Below are positions 1 through 11,689 of a DNA stretch of 64,000 nt, piece by piece. How positions within the stretch are numbered: the stretch's first letter is position 1; each line of letters starts with the position of its first letter. The translations under genes and the position numbers were made by a program. The notes beneath the pieces are model-generated. The model was not told where the DNA came from. It searched no databases and saw only the letters and a list, made by a program, of their open reading frames with translations. Source of the stretch: Mantis religiosa (Eukaryota; Arthropoda; Insecta; Mantodea; Mantidae). The stretch is from positions 51,526,647 through 51,590,646 of the forward strand of contig CM060951.1 of NCBI GenBank assembly GCA_030765055.1, written 5' to 3'.

Positions 1-92
1 TTATTATTAGTATTATTATTAGTATTATTATTAGTATTATTATTAGTATTATTATTAGTATTATTATTAGTATTATTAGTATTATTAGTATT
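1..92. repeat. 12-bp period AT microsatellite
   Basis: Tandem copies of the 12-mer TTATTATTAGTA run from the window edge, so the array probably begins outside it. The last units lose one TTA step. It is a simple-sequence repeat with no gene. Confidence 0.95.
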
Positions 93-318
93 AACTTGAC
101 TTTGTGAAATTACGCCACCAGAATATATGCCTGAGAGGACTGAGTTGATATTCCTAGTTTTATAAAGCAACGTAGGAGAAGATGGGTGATAACGTTCTCC
201 ACACTTGGAGACGTCATGGTTCTTCGAGCTTCTACTATCTCCAGACAGGGTGCCAGATTGGGCAATACATTGTCTTTTGGGTCATCGATTTCAATGTTCA
301 CGCTATTTCTGTTTTAAA

Positions 319-800
<482 letters not shown>

Positions 801-810
801 TTTATTTATT

Positions 811-1021
811 TTAATTTACGTCCTCCAACGTCATATCGGACGATGAATGGAATGGATGAAATGATGCTCAAATGAGCCAGGGTCCATAGAGCTTAGTTAC
901 CCGACATTCGTCTTTTAGGATAAGGGAAAACTCCGGAAAAAACCGTATCCAGGTAACTCACCCTGACCGAGATTCGAACTCGGGACCTCTTGAACGTGAG
1001 GCAGAGTGAGCCCGAGGCGGG
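811..1021 (-). mobile_element. SINE-A copy, tRNA-derived, head shortened
   Basis: Read on the minus strand this matches the window's commonest SINE: a tRNA-like head with a B-box-like GAGTTCGAATCTCGG, then a body with GATAAGGTTTTTTCC, GACGAATGTCGGGTAA and TCATCGTCCGATATGA, ending in GTAAATTAAAA. The head keeps GCCCGCCTCGG but has lost about 20 bp between the A-box region and CTGCCTCACG. Its 3' tail runs into the minisatellite. SINE-A is non-coding and would depend on a LINE for movement. Confidence 0.9.
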
Positions 1022-1940
1022 CTTTAAACATTATTGAAACCACTGTACATGAATTCAGCAGGAATAATCGCAGACAGTATTGATAATAAAAATATATTAC
1101 CAGTCTGATGCTCGATCATTGATTGCTTCCCCACTCCGTGCTCATGGTCTCTATAAACTATATGCCGAAATCGTTGTTGGAGGCATCGAAACCTACAGAA
1201 ACTAACGGCAGCCAACTCTCTACTCCTGTTACTATTCGTCATAAAAGGTGGAAGACTTTCTTTCATTTCTTCTGAACTTCCCCAGTGTTCCATTATGAAC
1301 AGAGCACAATCGGAATATTCACTTGATACCATAGTGACAACTGCTTGTCACTACCTGAAAGCATATTAGATCTTCCCTCCTAATAAAGAAATTTCATTGT
1401 TTTGCGTGTCGCTCTTTATCAGACTGTATGAAACTAAAGCAAGTTAAATTTCAAGCTAATTAATCGCTAACTTTCAAGTGTAATCTTGCCGTAGGGCTTT
1501 TGGTACAAAGGGGTCGAAAACTGAAAATTGATTTGTTGTTTTAAAGTTAGGGTTTTCTTTAATGTTTTAATTGAAGGTAATGATGTAACTTTATTAACAG
1601 ATGCATAATAGCTTTAGTTTGAATTTTCCAGAAAGTACTTCAATTTAAGTGAAAATTTTATGCATAAACAAACGAAAGCTTCTTTTTTCAATATGTATTA
1701 GAAAAGTCTTCTAAGAGCAGTTTATTTCACAAAATCGCCCAATTCATGAATATCCCTCAAATATAAGGTTGAAGTATAACAAGCAAAACGATATTGTACA
1801 AAGTTTATATAAAGCTTTTTATAAATTCAAGAGAAAAATTTCGAGTTCATTTCACACCATTTATAGGGAAATAACGCAGAAGCACGAGGAGGTCCGCTGA
1901 TATCGTGACAAAGAAAACAAACATGTCTGTTTCTTCGGAA
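1022..1940. other. Unassigned AT-rich DNA
   Basis: Only a 102-codon minus-strand frame (1024-1332) is open here. It resembles no family I know and has no gene context. I see no RNA gene or clear repeat. Confidence 0.5.
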
Positions 1941-2640
1941 TTTCTGGAATTTAAGATTGGTGGAGATGATGTTGGGGTTCATCAATCAACTATAAGTAGA
2001 ACTGTTTATAATGTGAGTGAAAACTTTATGGAAGAAGATAATTAGTGATTAAAATAATACACTAATTTGTGGATAGAATTACTTTTATCATAGCTGCAAG
2101 TAATTAATCCTGCAAATTAGACTAAGTTTTTTTCACGTGTAATACGACCAACAGATTACTAACATACGCCAATTCTGAAGCCAGGAGTACATTCCGACGA
2201 ATATATGCATTTAAAGGTTTTCTATTCTGTCAAAATTGAAGTTCGGAAGAAATGTTTAAAAGTGTTGACTCACAGTGATCATAGCAGCTGCACTTTCAGA
2301 AATGCTAATATTTTTGAAAGATAGAACAGACAGAACAGCGATGCTGTTGGACGACTATGGGTATGCAACTCCTTTGTTACTAGCACTTTGCAGAACACCT
2401 GTGAATGTTGTAGAAGAATAATATAATCGTTAACATGTTCGAAGTATAAAGAGATTTATTGGACAATTAAAGAGACGATTTCATACTTATTGATGAACAA
2501 TATCAGAATTTCTACGGAGAAGGTGCCTGTAAGTTGGTTGTATTGCATAATATCGGAAAATGGCTGAGAGATGATGCTGTAGAAGTAAAGGTTGATTTTG
2601 GTACAATGGAACTGGAGAGGGTTATGAAGACGGGAAATAT
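1941..2640 (+). pseudogene. PIF/Harbinger transposase pseudogene (HARBI1-like)
   Basis: Conceptual translation gives broken pieces of a Harbinger DDE nuclease in the right order. At 1941-2030 there is a helix-turn-helix-like stretch (VHQSTISRTV), as in HARBI1-type N-termini. At 2341-2482 one frame reads LLDDYGYATPLLL, then RTPVNVVEE, YN, and GQLKRRFH, matching the family's GDSGYP...YRNP...FGQLKRRF block; the catalytic-region Asp is present but the glycine before it is Asp. A shifted frame near 2520-2640 continues with an LHNIGKWL-like motif. Stops and frameshifts throughout show it is dead. I did not find its terminal inverted repeats. In living elements this protein cuts DNA with a second, Myb-like protein, which I do not see here. 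Confidence 0.75.
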
Positions 2641-3302
2641 ACGAATGGAAATGAAAAAAGAAAAAAATTAGAAATGACGTGAAATGCAAAGAATCAGCGA
2701 AATTAGTTACTGCACGAACATGTTGCAATTGATTCAACTGCTTAATATTATGAATACGAATTGTACATTTCAAGTTATAAGGACAATATTAATAAGACGT
2801 ATACCGTAATACCTACATATGCAAATGGTTATACAGTTTTATATGGATTATAAATAAATGCCCTGTTTGTCTGTAACTATACTTAATTTTAATATGTTTA
2901 AAAACGAAATGGTTTAATTATAGCTTCTGTTTAAGTTGAATGGTTGGGTTGTTCTCTACCTCAAGTAGATGAGGAAATTCTACTTCACATCTCTTTAACT
3001 TTACTTTCTCAGTTTACAATGTTTTAAGGTCAGCTTTCCTTTATAATGCAATCTTCATAGTTTATCTTTTCCTGCACTTGCTGTGAAATAAATTTTCTAC
3101 TTATAAGTTTCTTCCTGCTTGACTCATAGGTAACATTACAAAGCTTTAATGTTTTATGGCCAATATTTGAAGTTGGAACTTATATTGCCAAAACGAGAAA
3201 CGTTTAATTTATTATGGTATTACTCCTGACTGCTCTCACCGTAAATCCCAGTGTAATTTCTAAAGAATTCATCAAATGTTTTAAAGAGGCTCCTATAAAT
3301 AT
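2641..3302. other. Unassigned AT-rich DNA
   Basis: I recognise no gene or repeat here. It may hold the right flank of the Harbinger remnant to its left. Confidence 0.5.
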
Positions 3303-3684
3303 TGTGACTTTTTGGGTTCGTAAAATTAAAAGTCCATGTTACAAATACTAAACATTGCTCTTTATTTCCGTAGAAACACTTTGAAAATTTTTACAGTAGC
3401 AGAATTACGTCACATACACAAGGTCGGTCAACGACCACAACACAGCTCACACAGCTGTTCACTTACACGCCTCCAATTACCGACTGACTGACTGGCAGGC
3501 GGCGGCTCCCTTTTTAGTGATTACTCACTATCTGGAATGTTCTGAAACAATCAAGACGGCGCTAGAAGAAACACGAGATCTCTAGAAATCCGTCTCTTTC
3601 CCCCCACCGTTTCGGCGAGCTTTTATCTCCGTCTCTTTGAACTCGTCGCCCGCTCCGCCTCGAAACAGCAATGCGTTCGCGACA
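3303..3684 (-). mobile_element. Solo LTR, family L, diverged copy
   Basis: The plus strand begins TGTGACTTTTTGGGTTCGTA and ends TTCGCGACA. On the minus strand this gives an LTR that starts TGTCGCG and ends GTCACA, with the TG...CA ends of retroviral-type LTRs. The shared 3' part (TTAATTTTACGAACCC, AATAAAGAGCAATG) aligns with the copies at 36.4 and 40.0 kb. The central 150 bp is different and GC-rich. There is no internal gag or pol sequence beside it, so it is a solo LTR or fragment. I could not identify a target-site duplication. Confidence 0.75.
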
Positions 3685-6004
3685 GTATAATATCTTGCAT
3701 AAATAACTCAGAAGTGTTGGTGATTGGTGGAGGAAAATTTGTGTGTATTACAAGGCGGTTCCCGCCCGCCTCTATCCTGCTTGCTCATCTAAATTCATGA
3801 AGACGATTTAAAGATTTAGCAATTATTAGCTTAGCCTTATCTAAGGTGAAACTTATGGCAAATATAATCATTGGTAATTGTTTATGCTAGTCGATATCAT
3901 TTGGTATGGTCAGTTGTGCTATAACATACTGTGTACTAACTCTCTGAGCAGGATTAGGCAAGGTTTGCCTTTGGAATCTGAAATCCGGTAATTATGTGTT
4001 GGATTTTCATTATAAAATGTTCAGTGAGTAGAGTTTATTGAACATTGTGCACTGGTAACTGATCAAATAACTGAACTGATATTCGATATGAATTTTTAAA
4101 CTAGGTTCAAAACTGATTTATTTAGTATGCATCCTAATAGCTTTGTATTCTTTGCAGGTGAGTACCGACGCACAAGATAGAATACAGAACTGTATCTCGG
4201 AGAGTAAGTAAAACCTGAATATTATGTAATAACAGTAAAAACCGTGCTTTTAGCAAAACTAAGAAACTAAATAGTACAGATGTCTCATAAGTAATGCTGG
4301 TTTTTAAACAAAAGCTTATGTCAAGTATTCCAAGTAAAGACCATTGGATATTACAGTCCTGAGTCAACTTTCAAAGTGATTTTGTATCCCGCAAACTTGT
4401 TTGTAGATTTTGATGCAGAAATTCATTAATGTCCATTGAACTGGGTATCCTCCTGAATCACGCCATTAAAGGTTCAGCTGCCATATAATTATTTTGGGAT
4501 CTAACCAATTTTTAACGAAAATGTTTGCAACATCATTGTTATTGAACTACTATTTCGAAATGTCCGTTTTTTTTAATCTCGTGGATTAGAGATATGGTGA
4601 TGACAGATATCCACTCAGTTTTCTTGATATCAGGTTTTAATTCATGTGGTGTAAGTTTCCAGCTTCTGGACGATTTTTAAGATGTCTTAGTATACTAATT
4701 GTTGAAGCACCTAGTTCTTCTGATAGCCTCCGAGTACTTTTCTTCCATATCTCTGTGTTTATCCACTGTATTCCTTAACATATGCCTTTCAGACATTTTA
4801 AATCTTTAATGTTTTCGTCTCTATAACTGAAACTCTGGAACCATCACTGTACCCTCGTTCACTAACGACATCTTATACCTCGCATATTCTTTCGAGTCGC
4901 GTAGCAGCTTTATCATCCTTTTTCCAGTAGTGCTTCAGAAGGACTGTTTAATCTAAAATCATATATCAACATTAGTTATGAGACACTTAATAATTTAGGA
5001 TACCTAACAGCGTAGCAGCTCTTGTTGTTAGAATGTAACTAATTCAACAACTTCCAGGAAAGAAAGAAGATAATTACAAAGTTTTTAGGAATTCTTATAA
5101 TTATGCATACTTGTCAATATTTACTCTGAACACTTAGTAACCGATATAGGATAGACGGGTGTAGCGGGATTTTTATGGTGAAGATTTGGGAAGGGATGAT
5201 TCTCACCTGAACTCGTCCCACGTTGTGACTAAGGTAGCGGGTTGAATTCAGCTCTCCGAGAAGAAGATGATGAAGCCACGGGTTGCTAACTCTTCTGCGT
5301 AGCTTCAGTAGTTACATGAGAAACCTTTTCTCAGGTGTGGTCGCAAGCGCAAGAATTTTTAGTTAAATAAACACAGAAATAAATGAATTCTTTTGTAATT
5401 TATAAAAATCCAGAATTATGTTTTAATTTAAATTACACTTTGCCGTATTTCGTACAAAACTCTACAAGATAATGATGTTTCGTCGATCCAATTTTCGGAA
5501 GTCTGTGTTAGTTATTTATAATATTCCACAATCCGTAGCGCGTCTGTTCTCTTCAACGTTACACAATCGAAAGACGCTTTCTTTCTTAGCTGTTTTATCA
5601 AGATTATTGGTGTTTCCTTCACTCATCACACATTACGTAATCTCATTTTTAAAATTACCAATCATAAAAAATTAACATTATTTCATTTACACGTAACGTC
5701 ATCTCATGACCTACTGAATTTTAAGTTTCTTTTATTGCTTATTGCAACATGTGTATATTGATTCTTAAACCACATATTTAAACATATTTAAATATTTTTC
5801 AATTCTCGGGGCCTGAACCAAAACAGCTGTTGTATGGGAGCGTTCTCTAGAAAACATAGAGAAATACGTGAAGTTTGTGGGCAAATGTGTTGCTAACAAA
5901 TTGAAATTCAACGTGTTTGGTTTTTCATACCACTTCGATAATTTTGTATTTCACTCGTTTATTATACTCAGGCAGCAATATGCAGGGCATTGAATTGTTA
6001 ATCT
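3685..6004. other. Unassigned DNA
   Basis: No recognised gene, RNA or repeat copy. Short frames such as 4134-4367 (minus) and 5472-5675 (plus) have no motif I can name. The segment near 5160-5330 is less AT-rich and could be an old repeat, but it has no partner in this window that I saw. Confidence 0.5.
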
Positions 6005-6279
6005 ATGAATAATCCAGCCCACCTAGGTAGCGTAGAAGGTAGCATGTCTGCCTCACGTTCAAGAGGTGCTGAGTGCGAATCTCAGTCGGGGTGAGTTACC
6101 TGGATAAGGTTTTTTCGGGGTTTTCCCTTATCCTGATAGACGAATGTCAGGTAACTCTAAGTTCCATGGGTCCCGGAGTCATTTGAGCCACATTTCACCC
6201 ATTTCATTTATCGTCCGATATAACTTAACGTTGGAGGATGTAAATCACGCAAAAAAAAAAAAAAAAAATGATTAATCCA
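6005..6279 (+). mobile_element. SINE-A copy with 12-bp target duplication
   Basis: A near full-length SINE-A at 6017-6267: the head with GGTAGCGTAGAAGGTAGCATG as A-box region, a diverged B-box region, the conserved body, then an 18-base A tail. It is flanked by ATGAATAATCCA (6005-6016) and ATGATTAATCCA (6268-6279), a 12-bp duplication with one mismatch. The head resembles a tRNA (closest by eye to tRNA-Val). It is not a functional tRNA. Confidence 0.93.
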
Positions 6280-7240
6280 AACTAGTCTTTCTGTGATTAG
6301 CATACATTTGAGTGGATGAATAAGAATTGGAAGTTAAAATTTTTAAAGACGATGCTGTGCTATGAAATTATGGGTCATGGTAAAATTGTTCAAGATCCGT
6401 CTACTGTCCACCAAAGCAAAGAAGGTTCCTGAAAGAAATGCGCCCCCTTACACAGTTGGGCAAGGACAGCGAATGTGTGTAACAGAGAACGCATGCCACA
6501 CAAGGAGCAGAACCGTTAAAACATACGCCCTATTCACTCTGTACACTAAAACCGAGAAGATTCATTCACAAAAGCAGAAGCCGTCAGAATGTTTTTGAGT
6601 GGTCTGTAACTGAACTGACAAGGAGTGACATAAGCTACCTTTTCCAAATCCCCTGCGTCTCATACCCCGGAGACTTTCTTTCCTGTGGTATACTATATGT
6701 CTGAGGACACGAAATCGCATAATATTTGACCTGCAAAAGGATACTTTTTAAAGGAAAATAATGTAGCTAAATAGGGCATTTTTCAAATGTTTATACTATA
6801 TCTGCTTAACAGAATTTCCCCCACAAAACAAATAAAACATGTTAATATATTTTTTATATGAGCAAAGTATTCGTTGCTGATATTCAATTATGACAAATAC
6901 GTTATGATAGTTGCTTTGTGATTACTTGGATTCGACTATTTTATATTTTCTTTAACGACCGAAATTCAGTTGCAATTTTCTTTCCTGTTTTCTTCAACTT
7001 TCTCTGCCTTTCTCTGTCCTTAATCTAAGTAAATAAATGTTTTATTCCACCCAAGAGAGTTCTCTGTTTAAAGGGGTGTGATGGATCGGTTTTGAGGGGC
7101 TGAAATGGATCGGCTATTAGGAGGTATGGTGATTAAAAATAAGCAATGGCTTACGCATACATTATAGTTCAAAATAAGAAGTTAACATTCATTGTAAAAA
7201 ATAAAAATGTACTTTATATAAGTGTATTCAAATATTCCTA
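6280..7240. other. Unassigned DNA
   Basis: Holds a 78-codon plus-strand frame (6362-6598) with no recognisable domain. Nothing else is identified. Confidence 0.5.
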
Positions 7241-7241
7241 A

Positions 7242-7473
7242 GTGTGACCGTAAAGTGGATTTATGGTGGTCAACATGGCGATGGGGTGGGTTTCCTCCAG
7301 GTTCTCCGGTTTCCCACACAATCATTCCATCAATTGCTCCATGTGTTCATTCCAGGCTTGGGCCGACCCCTCAACCCAGGTATTTCAGGTCAAATGCTTT
7401 GGTTCCCTCACTCTGAGAGAACCCGAGCGACTCCTTGCACCAGCATTGGTGAGCAAGGGGGAAAAATACCTTA
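7242..7473 (+). mobile_element. SINE-B-related fragment, head missing
   Basis: The stretch 7242-7350 matches the SINE-B body (GTGACCGTAAAGTGGATTTA, then GGGTGGGTTTCCTCC and CTCCGGTTTCCCAC) but lacks the tRNA-like head. The following 120 bp (through GGGCCGACCC, GAGAACCCGAGCG and GTGAGCAAGGGGG) differs from the other SINE-B copies, so this is either a different subfamily or a hybrid. Frames of 64 to 76 codons across it are incidental. Confidence 0.65.
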
Positions 7474-9022
7474 GTGAAATACAAATATAAATGAAACATA
7501 TGTTTTAAGTCTCCCTGAATGAGAGTGTTTTAGAAAGAGTCGTGCACCATTTTTGTGCCTCCGTGTGTCTCTTTGGTTGCAGCATCAAGCTTTTTTTTTG
7601 GGGCGGGGGGGATTTCCCTACATCAAACTGCCTTTTATATGTCAAAATTTATTTTTCATTTTCTCAAAAATGTTCTTTAATGTGCTTATTTAAAATATTA
7701 TGCTTAAGGCATTTGCATGACAAACAAAGGGTATTTTAAATTTTATGGGAATAAACTATGATGTCCTCTTCAATCAAAACAACTTTTCTTTTTTATGTCC
7801 AAGACAAAATTGTAGACAAATATACAGATCTCATTAAAGCAGACGATTTATTTGGAATAACATTTATTTGTGATGTTAATCATTTATGAAATATTCCTTC
7901 GAGTCGGTTTAAATTTTTTGACTTAACTGGTATGTCAAAATTTTTCTTTTCTTTCTTACTTTCTCTGTGCTTACCTATAGTAGCTCTTCTCATATTGTTG
8001 CAAAGAGTATGGAATATCTGTTGTCACATAGCGACGTACTCTTTAAAATACTATTGTGTTTATACTACTTCTGGAAGTTTATCTCGATTACCAAGGATTG
8101 GATACGCCGTCTTGTAAGTATGAGTAGAGATTTTTGTGAATCCAAAAGACTGGGTATTTAGAAGATGATGTGTTTTGAAGACTTGGTATGGTGTCTTTCA
8201 AAGACGGAAGCGTAATTTTTGTTTTTAAAGAGGACTAAGAAGTTTTGCAAGTGGACAGCTCATTTGACCAGGGGACTTTTTTAAACATGAAAATGATTAT
8301 GCAGATGCTTTGTGGTCCCTAATTCAGAAAAATGCATGTCTGTTAGTTTAGAAATTTGATATGAACCAGCGGAACTAAACTCTTCTTCAATGAGATAGTA
8401 AATCGCGAAGTTCTTTGGCCTGATTTGAAACATATCCATAGCACCCTTTCATCTGTCGTGAAATTCATACCCGAAAAGCACGACGCAGTTTATCTCGGTT
8501 CTGCCTTTGTGTGAGCATCACAATGGATGCACGCAAGCTTCAAATGCAGCGATGTTGCGTGTGCCCAGCAATTCCCAATGGAAGCTGTCAGAATATTGAA
8601 CTGAACTGCGTGCATGTTCTTCAGTACTGTAGCTAGGGGAATTCGCCTTTGTCTGCACTCGTGTTATGAGATAACAGCATTGCTTTCAGTGGATTACACG
8701 CGTCGATGCGAGGAAGCTTTGGAACTAAAAAGGAAGTGCCATTCTTGCAGAAATTGTTATACATTTAAGAAAATAAATGAAAAAATATATTGTGTTCCAA
8801 TCGCATGCCTTTCCGTACCCTTGTTCAAATAGTCTTCGCAACCTTTATTCTGTATCTTCTTCATGATAATTAGAATAAACATTTAATAGATGATTTCTGC
8901 CTCTGTCTCTCCCTCTCCTTCACTCTCTCATACACACCACATACTCAAATATGTTTTGCTAAAATGCTCTTCTATATATCATCAATCTCAACTTCGTATG
9001 AAGTCTCGATCTCGTGCTCTGA
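7474..9022. other. Unassigned DNA
   Basis: Several 60-72 codon frames are present (7542-7739, 7932-8161, 8614-8832) but none shows a family motif. There is a short pyrimidine-rich run near 8900. Confidence 0.5.
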
Positions 9023-10172
9023 TGCCCGATTTCACCAACAGATGTTAAAATCGACGTTAACAACGTAACAATTGTCACAGTGCTAACACTAATTTTAAAT
9101 TTTGGTATTTCACCAACCTGTTTTCTGAAAATGTTAACAAACCTGTGTTAACGCCAAGAAACTTGTAAATAGTACAGCTATAGAAGGCTAAGGATGAGTC
9201 GTATTATTTTTTGAACGTACTACGATGCGCTTTTGTTTTCATTTTCGTCTGCACAAGCTGAAAAATTGGCGAAGATAATAAAGCCGTGAGACAAATTTCT
9301 TATCTTATGTGGAGAAAGAATTGTTAATTGAATTGGTGACGTAGTGTAAGGATATCGTGGAAAATAAGAGAACGGATGCGATGCATGTAAATGAGAAAGA
9401 TATCACGGGGAAAATATTGGAAACGAATTTAATTCAAATGCATGTGTCACTACTAGAAGCACCAAATAACCTGTCAGTATTATGCAAATTCAAAACGAGG
9501 TGCGAATGACGAGGGACTTAAACGTTTCAAGACGGCAGGTGAACAGTGTATTATCCACATAATTCAGTGAATTATAAAATCGCAAAGTTATTAATACTTG
9601 AAGCTAAGGCGAGATCGACATATTCCTTTCGATGCATGTTCTAACTCATTATTACGTAAATTTGAAACGAGGTGCGAAGAAGGACAAGTGACTTGAACGT
9701 TTCAAGACGGCAGGTAGACAGTGTATTATCCACATAATTCAGTGAATTATAAAATCGCAAGGTTATTAATACTTGAAACAAAGGTGAGATCGCCATATTC
9801 CTTTCGATGCATGTTCTAATCTCTCTTGCACTTCAGCAGTAACCTTCATAGCAACATGTTTTGACAGTCGATATCTCCGTAAAAGTTTTTCTTCGGATAG
9901 TTCCTGAAAATCATTTCTTCTCATAGGCCGTACTTTATTATGAATGCCATTTAGACGGTCTAAAATACAGCAAAGCGACATAAACAGCTGAGTTCATGCT
10001 CGCCATCTGGACTATTTACAATTTTTAAGGACTTAACATCAGAAAATTGGCGTGTTAGTTTAACAAGAGATTTAACACGAGTGTTACGCTACAACTTGTT
10101 GGTAAAATGCAATTTTTGTTTTAACTATTGCTAAACTCGTAAAGTCTTAACATCTGTTGGTGATATCGGGCA
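9023..10172 (-). mobile_element. PIF/Harbinger element, internally rearranged
   Basis: The ends are 26-bp inverted repeats with one mismatch, beginning TGCCCGATTTCACCAACAG (9023-9048) and ending with the complement at 10147-10172. Just outside are TGA on the left and TTA on the right, close to the 3-bp TWA target duplication typical of PIF/Harbinger. A 71-codon minus-strand frame (9766-9981) reads FQELSEEKLLRRYRLSKHV, like the N-terminus of insect HARBI1-type transposases. The rest of the transposase is missing. About 350 bp at the left is a tandem duplication. At 1150 bp it is shorter than an autonomous element, so it is a non-autonomous derivative. Confidence 0.85.
9480..9829. repeat. Two-copy tandem duplication, 175-bp unit
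   Basis: Units of about 175 bp repeat inside the Harbinger element. GACGGCAGGT occurs at 9531 and 9706, with CAGTGTATTATCCACATAAT after it in both. The copies differ by roughly ten substitutions and small indels. The right unit overlaps the transposase N-terminal frame, so the left unit carries a second partial copy of its 3' portion. Confidence 0.9.
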
Positions 10173-10283
10173 TTAGTGTGATATCATACATTTTCCACCC
10201 GCCAGTTAGATATGTTATGGGTGGTAAGATATTTCATTAAAGCATAAACACTTCCAGTAATTTTTATAACTTAGTTACCACTG

Positions 10284-11119
10284 CAAAACTTGGGTATTTT
10301 TGGGAGGGGATTCGGCGCTGCAACCAGCCTTGGTCTATTGTACCCTATGACCCAAAGTGGTGTATCCCCGTGAGGAAGGATGTGGTGCGAGGAGACAGGG
10401 TGGCCGTCCCAAGGAGTCATTACAGTGTAGAGAGCCGAGACCCTACATTTTACTTCGAAGGAAACTTCCCCCGGCAGTCCAGAACAACGGACATTCCTCC
10501 GTACTGTGGTTCGAAGACGGTCCCAGAATTCGGTTCGGAAATGAAATTTGTAGTGTTTAACGTCCGATTTTACTACATACGGCACCGCAGGCGGTGACAC
10601 TGATGATACATGAGATGAAGATGGAGCACCGGTGGAATGAGATGGAGGGGGAGACCGGAGATCCCGGAGTAAACCCGCCCCAGCGCCGTGTTGTCCACCA
10701 CAAATCTCACTTTGCGGTCGCCTGGAATTGAACCGGGGCTGCCTTGGTGAGAGCCAAGCGGTCTAAACACTGAGCCACGGTGCGGCCGAATTCGGTTCGG
10801 AGGTGGGCAGCCGACCTACCGGTAGAGGAAGCGGTTCACTCAGAGAATATCATCCTGCCACACATCGCCGAGACTCCCACACACACTTCTACCCTGAAAG
10901 AGACCACCACATGAGAGATGATATGAAAAGATAATGGATATGAATTGGAGGGACAGGAAACTCGGGCGGTTGTAATTAACCTACCAAACATTCGCTACCC
11001 CCAAAACCCCCTAAAAAGTCCATGGGTCAGGTAAGTCGGCCACGGGAAAGGCATCCGGGCCTCCGAATGCGTGCCATAGACGAAGCCGCCTGAGCCATCT
11101 CGCTTGTCTACAAAACTTG
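10284..11119 (-). mobile_element. SINE-C copy interrupted by SINE-B
   Basis: On the minus strand the element starts with a tRNA-like head (AGATGGCTCAGGCGGC at its 5' end, near 11104) and runs through a long conserved body to CCGAATCCCCTCCC near 10302. The direct repeats CAAAACTTG at 10284-10292 and 11111-11119 look like its target duplication. SINE-B occupies 10540-10787, leaving a SINE-C of about 570 bp. The body keeps the family blocks that are also seen at 30.2, 39.4 and 50.9 kb. Open frames across it (for example 10271-10600) are incidental. Confidence 0.85.
10526..10801 (-). mobile_element. SINE-B inserted in SINE-C, 14-bp target duplication
   Basis: A complete SINE-B on the minus strand (10540-10787): head GGCCGCACCGTGGCTCAG, diverged B-box, body with TTTGTGGTGGACAACACGGC, end GTTAAACACTACA. 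It is flanked by perfect GAATTCGGTTCGGA at 10526-10539 and 10788-10801. Removing it and one repeat rejoins the SINE-C body, so SINE-B came later. The head resembles tRNA-Glu (GGCTCTCACC loop, GGGTTCGATCCC) by eye. Confidence 0.95.
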
Positions 11120-11689
11120 TACTTCTGCTTACTTTATCTGCCGTGATCTACTGTCGACAAATTGCCGTTTTCAGCCCCAAAATTGTATACCTACAGAGGT
11201 AATTCTCGTTTTGAGGTTTCATAATAAAACAAACCACTTTAAGAAAAATGTGTTTTCGGCGTAGGCTTTAATTGGTGTGCGGATATGCATGCATGCGGGA
11301 GAGAGAGAGAGATATTTGAGATAACAACTGAATATTTTGAGTCTTCTGTCGCATTTATCACTTGAACTTCGTATAACTACAAAACTACGACAAACGAAAT
11401 TTGTTACGGGGAAATATAAATGTATTAAATATGACGCATTATTTCAGGTAAACATTTTAATACTATTAGAACAGGTATATCATTTTTTGGTTGAATTATT
11501 TATTTCAATTGCTCAGCACAGATAGTGCTATACAAATTGTGGAGATATATACATAATATACATAATAAAATTAAAGTATACAGGGATAGAGAATACTCAT
11601 ATTAGAGCCCTCAAGCAAACCGGTCTGATTAGTGTGAGTATAATTTAAATAACTTCTTCAATACATAATAAATCATCATTATAGAAATA
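11120..11689. other. Unassigned AT-rich DNA
   Basis: May include the 3' untranslated part of the jockey-like LINE to its right (minus strand). A short GA run lies near 11300. No gene is recognised. Confidence 0.5.

Noticed and set aside
10271..10600. 109-codon frame as a gene
   Set aside because: It crosses the SINE-C/SINE-B junction.
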